A DNA stretch of 64,000 bases, taken from NCBI GenBank assembly GCA_003024785.1, contig PUQB01000876.1:17721-81720 (forward strand), written 5' to 3'. The notes under the pieces are model-generated. The model was not told where the DNA came from. It saw nothing but the letters and a program-made list of their open reading frames with translations, and searched no databases. A program made the translations under genes and the position numbers. This DNA is from Selaginella tamariscina (Eukaryota; Streptophyta; Lycopodiopsida; Selaginellales; Selaginellaceae). Positions 57,491-64,000 of the stretch are shown piece by piece (the first letter of the stretch is position 1; each line of letters starts with the position of its first letter).

Positions 57491-57552
57491 TGCACGTTGT
57501 AACTAAAGTGGGCATGATACGTGAAAATGGGAATATAAAAAAATATTACTAA
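57491..57552 (+). repeat. dispersed repeat, pair of 33850-33911
   Basis: Same TGCACGTTGTAACTAAAGTG and GGCATGATACGTGAAAATGG text as at 33850 with A/G changes. Followed here by TTAATTAATTAATTAA-type sequence. Confidence 0.6.
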
Positions 57553-57860
57553 TTAATACTTAAGTTTTAATTATTAATTAATCATTCAATTAATATGTAA
57601 TTAAGCCTTAAATATTAATTAATTAATTAATTAATCCTTCAATAACCTTACTTAGTTAGGAATATTCCTAAAATATCTTAGAATATTCATATTATTCTAA
57701 AAAAGTTTACAATAATTAAGAAATACTATCAAACGTAATTACAAATGAAATCATTTCCTTATCAACATGTTAATTTATTTATAAATACTTTCTTCCTAAC
57801 CATACAGAGAAATCTCCTCATTTTATCTAAATCATCACTCTCCGGATTAATCAAATCATT

Positions 57861-59040
57861 TTAGTCAATATCTTGATGTTGTTGCCACCACCTAACACTC
57901 TCACGAATGCAATTGGGAGTTGCCATCCTTGTTAATACATAAGATATAATAAGACCAGGTCTGCATAAAGGCTCATCTAAAGAATGACATTCCTTAAGAA
58001 TAATATTATAAAGCGCCCGGTTGCTATCCTTCATTTTATAAAATTCAAAATCACAAGAAAGAAAAACTTCAGGAAATGTTTGATACAGTGGTACTGCTCA
58101 CAAAAGTTTTCGAGATTCTTCTTTCTGAGGCACGTATCCAAGTAATTCACTAACTCATCCATAATATCAGTATCAGAATATGGATCGAAAGTGATTGGAT
58201 GAATACAAACAATGTTTTGGTTGAGCATAACCTTCTGAGGAGAGTCGTCTACCACTAACATCTGTGCGTTCTTCATTATCCTTAAGCGACTGATCTCCCA
58301 TGAGTCCCAATTATTCTTTCATTCTTGAAGAAGTACGGCTTGCTTTCCTTTCTTATATTGTGAAATTCGAGAGGTTTATAACATATTCACTGGTTAAAAA
58401 TCCAATCTTTACAAATCACCTCTTCTGCAACACTACAATGTTTCTTAAGCAAATTCAACAGCGGTGTTAAGTTATGAATCTGCATGCATGACCAAATCCC
58501 CACAAGCGCACCCATCTCCTTAAGCTTTTGAAAGAGACGATCCAACCCTGGACGAAAAATAATATTATATCGAAATTTACCATGACAAGGAATGAAATCT
58601 CCTTGTTTGATTTCTTTTTTCCTATCCTCGAGCCTTGTCGATGAAGCAGAACACCATTGACATCAACAACACAATATGGCCATGAGTAACATGGGATAGC
58701 GTTGCCTCTTTAATACTTTGCAAATCACTTGTTTGCTCCCTTTCACATTTATCCGTTGACACTATCTCGTTGCTTCCCTTCATCATTTAAATTGTACATC
58801 ATCCTTACAAGATTCAGATATTGCATGCGCTGAAGAAATTGATTTCGGAACTGAAGCCAATAAAAATGATGATGAAAAAACTGAAGTGGCCCCCATGGTA
58901 ACGATGTTTTGAGCTGCATTATTATCCATTTCCTGCATGAACTCTGTCATTCTGACATGTGGCACAAGAAATTGTCGCCAAACCCCTCTCTTACCTCATG
59001 CCAATGCTGAAAATCCATGTTCTCAATTGTTTCATTACAT
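57861..59040 (-). pseudogene. FCP1/NIF-type HAD phosphatase-like gene, frameshifted
   Basis: Minus frames in order: MTEFMQEMDNNAAQNIVTMG (from about 58960), then YCVVDVNGVLLHRQGSRIG at about 58670-58615 (position of the DxDxT motif, here D-V-N-G), IIFRPGLDRLFQKLKEMGAL then VGIWSCMQIHNLTPLLNLL (about 58565-58460), WDSWEISRLRIMK, QMLVVDDSPQKVMLNQN (58260-58210, the C-terminal D-D motif), DELVNYLDTC, and a last frame to the stop at 57861 (FEFYKMKDSNRALYNIILKE, ending QQHQDID). These are the ordered blocks of small CTD phosphatase/NIF HAD domains. The nucleophile block has Asn for the second Asp, so activity is doubtful. At least four single-base shifts separate the frames. It lies about 200 bp downstream of the ParB-like gene on the same strand. 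Confidence 0.7.
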
Positions 59041-59219
59041 CTGCAAAATGATAATTAGCTGACCTTAAAATTATCAAGGTATATTATTTACCTTGTTAAT
59101 GTGTGACCCATGTTTGAACTAAAAGCTTCATTAATCCTTGAGAATTTATTTTCTGTACAAATATAAACGAAATATACAAAAATGCCTTATGTTACACTCA
59201 TTTACAACTATTCGTCACT

Positions 59220-62200
59220 CTAAGAACTCATTAACAATTCTTCTTCGCTATTACCTTCTGAGTGAGGCGAAGAAGGTCTAAGCCGCTTGTGAGATGGTTC
59301 AAGATCTTCTGCATCTTCTATTGATGTTTCCATGGGTAATGGAGTGTGAATGTTCTGTACTCCTCGAGATAACTTCCGGTCTAATATCTGATTGAAGTTC
59401 GTCTCAGACTCCGACATTGAACCAGATTCGTCTTCAGAGCTATCGCACTTATCTGGAGGGAACTTTCTCAAATACTCCTTTATGGATTCGTTGGGGTAGT
59501 CAGTTGAGAACCTATCTATCCACTTGTTCAGGTCCTCAACCATGGTCTTATCCTTTTCAACGGCAAATACACATGTATCCGAAGGTAACACTCCTTCAAG
59601 ACGGACCCCCTAGTGCAGTAGTCAAAAACCCACGCATCACTGTGAGGACCCCTGATCAAGTTGACGATGCTCCGTGCCGCTTGACTTGTGATGTTTGGAT
59701 AACGTACATTGCCGAATACGTCACTCTCAGCTATCGGTGTATCGGATGGAGGTTCAGGGCCGTTGGAGTGCAAACAGATGCCTGGCCAGTCATTTGGAAG
59801 TTTGAAACTGTTTGGCGCATTCCTAACAACCAAGTGAACAACCGAATCAATGCACTTCGGATCAGCATCATTCATATAAAATCCTGTCCAACGATGTTTA
59901 TTCCTCTTGGCAAAGGAGAAGGCAAAGGTATCGGTGACATGAGCAAGAATCAAGAAATAAATACCTGAAAACAGTATGAATTCAATAATAAATACCTTCT
60001 TTGTACATACTTGCACGGCTAAGTTTCTCCACCAAATCCTCTAGTCCTGTCTGTCGAAGGATTTTTTGACACCCGCCGATCCATCACGAACAATTGAAAC
60101 GGTTTCCTACAAGCAGTGATGGTACCCCATAAAGTCTCCGAATCCAACAACAAACATCTGTAGGGCTTGTCGTGATTCGTAGCATCCTCCTTTATAAGGT
60201 TCAACTCGGTTCTCCGCTGCTGAAGGACTGCCATAAGAGAAGGCGTCATCGCAATGTTCTCCTTTTTGGCGTTGGCGTGCAATAGATTCTTGCCCAGATC
60301 TTCCGATTGATTCACCCATTCGACAAGCATATCATCGTTTGTCACATGCAAATATTTGCTGACCTCTTCGTATGTTGAAGCCGATCCAACCCAGTTTGTG
60401 GCAGTGTATTCCCAACCACTCCTTGAAGTGCCTGACCGTCTTCAACTCCATTGCCTTGAGATGAAAAGGAGAGGTGGGGCTGCTGTTGTTAATCTGTAAT
60501 TTGCCATCAATCACCAAATCAGCCAAGACTTCCATCTCCTCCATCGTTGTTCCATTTAAAGGCTTCAACCATGTGAGCTTGAAATCGTTGTCTACATCCT
60601 TTATAGATTGAACAGACTTAGCCTTCGGCGTCTTACTGGGTTTCTTTGCAGACTTCTCTGAGGGCTCCACTTCACTTGTCTGCTTCTTCTTCAGTGTTCC
60701 TTTTGCAAAGGATTCCATAATCCCCAACCATTTCGCAAAGATCCTATCCTCGGGACAAGAAATCAACATCATCAAAAAGGATGTTTCCTTCCCGCCCACC
60801 TGGGCAAAATCAACTGCTACAATTTCTTCAACTCTCTGAGAAAAAAGACAGATTAATATACCGGCGAGATAAATCCCGCCCAAACAATTTGCTTACCCGG
60901 TAGTCCGCAGATTGTGTATTCCCTGCGGTAGCTCTTTGTGGTCGCTGAAGAGATTCCCACACGGCTCGCGTGTGTTTGAACTTCTCCCATATTTTGCTGT
61001 TGTAGTGGTTGGTGTCTGCAGCGTCCCATTCCGCCGATAACTTATGGTACTGCTCGATTGTGAGATTCGGCTTCGCTAAAAACGCCGATCTTTTCGTCAG
61101 CTTCTCACGGGTATGCTCGGAAAGTTTTGTTGCCATCGTTCCTTTGTTGTGTTCGTCGAGAAGTCGTTGGGCTGCCGTTATTGTGTGCTGGCCACTAATG
61201 ATGTAGTACTTGATGATTTTCTATTCTCCGTCTGAACCTTCCTCATTTGTTCCGGTGTTGTGATCCACACTTTGTCAGCGCCTTTGTTTCTCTCGTAGTA
61301 TGCGCACAAAACAGCATTATGTGGAACGGTGTAAGAATTGTCGTCCTTCATCTTCTCCATGAGCTCAGCTACACGTTCCTTTGAGTGGCCTGTAATTGAA
61401 GTTTGGGTTGACGCTGCAATACTTAACCCTACACTCGTAAATCCTATCATCCAACATCATTTCCTTGTGGCTTATTGCAGCATGGGACGCCACAGGTGCA
61501 GCTGACAAAACGACTAATGATTTTCTTTCTACGATCCGAATCAACATGTGTGATCCCCGATTGATGCTGTTCTAATGTTCTCGGCACACTCTTCCAGCTC
61601 CCGAAATTTGCTAAGCAAATTGAACGTGATCTGTAAAGAACCTGAGACCAAGCCACCCTCTCAATCTCCTTATGATGTCGCTGTGTTCTTCTTCAATGTG
61701 AAGAGGGAAGATTGCTCCACTTGTGATTTTCTGTATTGTGAAGCAATCTCTGAAATACACCTACTCGATGAGTCTGAAGATCTTCGAAGTAGACATCCAG
61801 TTGGATCCCCTCCATAGATGGGCTTTCGTTGAGTTGAAGAAGAACTCCAGGTCAACATCATTAGTGAACACGTGAACGTCATTATCCACAAGTCGACAAA
61901 ACCACCCGAAATTAATGTTGTAACTGGCGACCTCTGGATCCGAGAACGTGACATTGGATGGAACAAGGCATATGTGTCGAGCATCGTTCAATCTGGGTTC
62001 GCAGCATGCTTTCGGATGCTTGACTAGCACACCCACTTTCCATTGTTTTGCTTGTCCATGCGATGTGACAGAGGTTAGTTTGACAGCAACCATGGTTGTT
62101 CCAATGCGCTTCCCGTTTAGTTTGAAATATGGCCAAGTTGATTCCAGAATCCCCCTGCCCATCTCTTCTCCTGCTCTCGTCTTTAATGTCACCTCAATTC

Positions 62201-62332
62201 CACATCTGAATACAAAAATGATTAGTTCAAGCACATATCCGAGTATAACAGATTTTATTTTAATTCTTACCCAGAATTTGACGACGACTCCATACTAATG
62301 ACTCGATCTCCTTGTTTAATTAAATCGTCCTT
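59220..62332 (-). CDS. ParB-like domain plus methyltransferase-like protein
   Basis: Exon 62332-62271 (probable start MESSSNSG at 62294) splices via GTAAGA and TATTCAG to an exon from 62205. Blocks in order: an N-terminal domain of ~140 residues (IEVTLKTRAGEEMGRGILES, FSDPEVASYNINFGWFCRLV); a ParB-like domain (YECRVKYCSVNPNFNYRPL at ~61435, then ERVAELMEKMKDDNSYTVPH, then KYYIISGQHTITAAQRLLDE at ~61195-61140, the GxHR-type box); a helical linker (KLTKRSAFLAKPNLTIEQYH); an intron (GTAAGC at ~60895 to CTCAG at ~60838); a K-rich segment; LLLDSETLWGTITACRKPF; and a C-terminal segment SDAWVFDYCTRG, then CVFAVEKDKTMVEDLNKWI, like the glycine-loop and acidic strand of N6-type DNA methyltransferases. 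An acidic tail ends at 59220. The DPPY/NPPY motif is not visible. Several single-base shifts occur (about 61815, 61625, 61420, 61235, 60420, 60065, 59610). The function is not known; the domain naming is inference. Confidence 0.5.
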
Positions 62333-62435
62333 CTGCAAAATAATACACTATGAATACAAATCATATAAAAACGCACACACACTTGTATAAACCCGAATAT
62401 ACAAAAATAATACACAGAGAGAAGTAGACGGAATT

Positions 62436-62521
62436 AACTGTCCAAAGCTCACTTTGTGCTAGTGCAAAAGAAAGATAACATTTCGTTTTAGAACCACCAC
62501 AAATGTGAGCTCTGGACAGTT
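62436..62521. repeat. imperfect inverted repeat upstream of ParB-like gene
   Basis: AACTGTCCAAAGCTCAC (62436-62452) pairs with GTGAGCTCTGGACAGTT (62505-62521) with one mismatch, and the arms extend by TTTGTG/CACAAA. It could form a stem of about 23 bp with a ~40-nt loop. Confidence 0.75.
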
Positions 62522-62635
62522 TTACATAGTTTCCTAGCTTTTACTCGAAATATTATGATAAGATGATAAAAGTAAATAAAATGAGATATGCAACTTATAT
62601 ATACTAATACACATATATATTCACATGGAAGGTGC

Positions 62636-63624
62636 GGCGGGATTAATCTCGCCACCCCTTCAATGCCTCCTGAAAGAGTGGGCGGGATTAATCTCGCCAC
62701 CTTTCTGGAGGCCTTGAACGGGAGTGCGGAATTAATCTTGCCACCCTTCTCGGTCTCAGAGAGAACTGGGCAGGATTTATTTGGCACACCCCTTCAGTGA
62801 CTCCAGAAAGGGCGGGATTAATCTCGCCCACCATGTAAGGGATGGTTAAATGAATCGCCACCCTTCCCAGTCTCTCCATTGGTATGTTGTAAACCTTCTA
62901 CGTTCAGACAGAAACGTTTGGGATTGGTCCGACTCACCAATGGAGAAAAAAGGAAGGGTGCGGGATTCATTCCTCCAACAGGCATTGAAGGCTCGGCGGG
63001 ATTAATCCCGCCCCAGGCCTTCACTCGGTCCCTATGCGGCGGGATTAATCCCGCCGGACGCCAATCCCTGCGGAATCGGGCGGGATTAATCCCGCCGCCT
63101 AGGCCTTCAGGCAGGCCTTTGGCGGCGGGATAATCCCGCCCGATTCACGCAGGCATGCGTACGCGGCGGATTAATCCCGCCGGACGCCAATGCCCTGTGC
63201 GGAATCGGCGGGATTAATCCGCCGCCTAGGCCCTTCAGGCAGGCCTTGGCGGCGGGATAAATCCGCCCGATTCCGCGCAGGGCATGCGTACGTGGCGGGA
63301 TTAATCCGCCGCCCAGGCCCTTCACTCGGGCCTTAGTCGGCGGGATTAATCCCGCCGCCTAGGCCCTTCAGGCAGGCCAATGGCAGCGGGATAAATCCCG
63401 CCCGATTCGCGCAGGGCATGCGTAGGCAGAGGGATTAATCCCGCCGCCCAGCCCTTCACTCGGGCCCTGTGCGGAGGGATTAATCCCGCCGCTCATTTGG
63501 CTAACCGAATAACCTGCCTGAAATGGCGCGGGATTAATCCCCGCCGAGTGGCTAATTATATAACGGCGGGATTAATCTCGCCGCTACACACGTCTCACCA
63601 TATAGCGGCGGGATTAATCCCGCC
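62636..63624. repeat. phased palindrome array, about 43-bp period
   Basis: About 19 copies of GGCGGGATTAATCCCGCC or close variants, at about 62636, 62681, 62725, 62811, 62995, 63038, 63079, 63124, 63165, 63207, 63251, 63294, 63339, 63385, 63428, 63473, 63526, 63565 and 63607. In the core (62995-63500) steps are 41-47 bp. The spacers also repeat (GGCCCTTCACTCGGGCC, GGCCTTCAGGCAGGCC, GGGCATGCGTACG), giving a higher-order unit of about 129-138 bp. The array is GC-rich in AT-rich DNA. ORFs through it are translations of the repeat, not genes. Confidence 0.9.
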
Positions 63625-63629
63625 GCTAT

Positions 63630-64000
63630 ACACACACACACACACACAATATATATATATATGTATATGTGTGTGTAGGAGAGTGCGTGTGTGTGCCAGA
63701 GATAGTCAAATCAGATAAAATTATACATATACACACACATACACACATATATATGTATATGTATATGTATATACAGGAGAGTGCGTGTGTGTGCGAGAGA
63801 TAGATAAATAAATAAAATTATACAGATACTGGTACACATAATATATGTATGTATACATAGGTAATATATATATATATATGTGTTATATGTATATCGTGTG
63901 TATGCGTGTGTGAAACAAATAAAATCATACAGATAAACAAAAACACACACACATACATATATATTACAGGAGTGTGTGTGTGTGCGAGAGATACAATTAA
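63630..64000. repeat. (CA)n / (TA)n / (TG)n microsatellite region
   Basis: CACACA, TATATA and GTGTGT tracts alternate to the end of the window, with GAGAGTGCGTGTGTGTG repeated at about 63680, 63777 and, in variant form, 63970. This gives a loose ~100-bp periodicity. Confidence 0.8.

Noticed and set aside
62488-63325. Minus and plus ORFs through the palindrome array (repeated G-G-x-I-N-P-A / G-L-I-P-P peptides)
   Set aside because: They are translations of the repeated GGCGGGATTAATCCCGCC unit on both strands, with frame varying from unit to unit.
62636-63624. CRISPR-like array (short repeats with similar-length spacers)
   Set aside because: The spacers are themselves repeated and palindromic, the repeat is imperfect, and the context is a eukaryotic nuclear genome.

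Overview
The window looks like nuclear DNA of a land plant, probably a non-seed plant (bryophyte, lycophyte or fern), but the species cannot be fixed from sequence alone. The plant evidence is: a leucine-rich-repeat receptor-like fragment, a xanthine dehydrogenase last exon, a PTC7-type PP2C phosphatase, a Ty1/copia element with a plant-style reverse transcriptase, a tRNA-Val(AAC)-derived sequence, and chromodomain Ty3/gypsy elements. Background DNA is very AT-rich with many (TA)n, (CA)n and (CT)n tracts. Coding islands stand out by higher GC. Most of the window is made of transposons, several nested in each other.

Layout. 1-6.4 kb: a hypothetical ORF cut by the window edge and a tnp2-type DNA transposase gene on the minus strand with about 50-nt introns, its 5' part split by a 1.7-kb TIR element (copy 1). 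6.7-9.3 kb: an internally deleted gypsy chromovirus (A). 11.0-12.2 kb: an intact 371-aa coiled-coil protein with two PAH-like repeats. 15.7-16.8 kb: a six-exon gene for a small Lys-rich protein, assembled here from splice sites. 18.3-29.9 kb: a nest in which an old gypsy (D) is split by a younger 6.5-kb gypsy (B), itself split by an inverted solo LTR. 30-34 kb: tandem repeats, a second TIR element copy and a truncated gypsy piece (F). 34-38 kb: debris of cellular genes (LRR receptor-like, xanthine dehydrogenase exon, 3' end of an unknown gene). 39.9-42.9 kb: a GC-rich intronless block with a PP2C gene and a 731-aa P-loop NTPase. 43.6-48.4 kb: a short-LTR gypsy (E). 37.4-38.3 and 48.6-49.1 kb are inverted copies of one sequence and bracket the last two. 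49.4-49.9 kb: tRNA-Val-derived sequence with a duplicated AT-rich tail. 50.1-55.3 kb: a copia element (G) split by TIR element copy 3. 57.9-62.3 kb: two minus-strand genes in a row, an FCP1/NIF-type phosphatase-like gene and, upstream of it, a gene joining a ParB-like domain to a methyltransferase-like C-terminus. 62.6-63.6 kb: an array of about 19 GC-rich palindromes spaced about 43 bp.

The main candidates for something undescribed are the ParB-like/methyltransferase-like gene with its phosphatase-like neighbour, the phased palindrome array just upstream of it, the TIR family whose end folds into a hairpin, and the PP2C/P-loop NTPase pair inside an inverted duplication. Single-base frameshifts are frequent in cellular-type genes as well as in transposons. 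That means either broad decay or residual indel errors in the assembly, so all 'pseudogene' calls below carry that caution.
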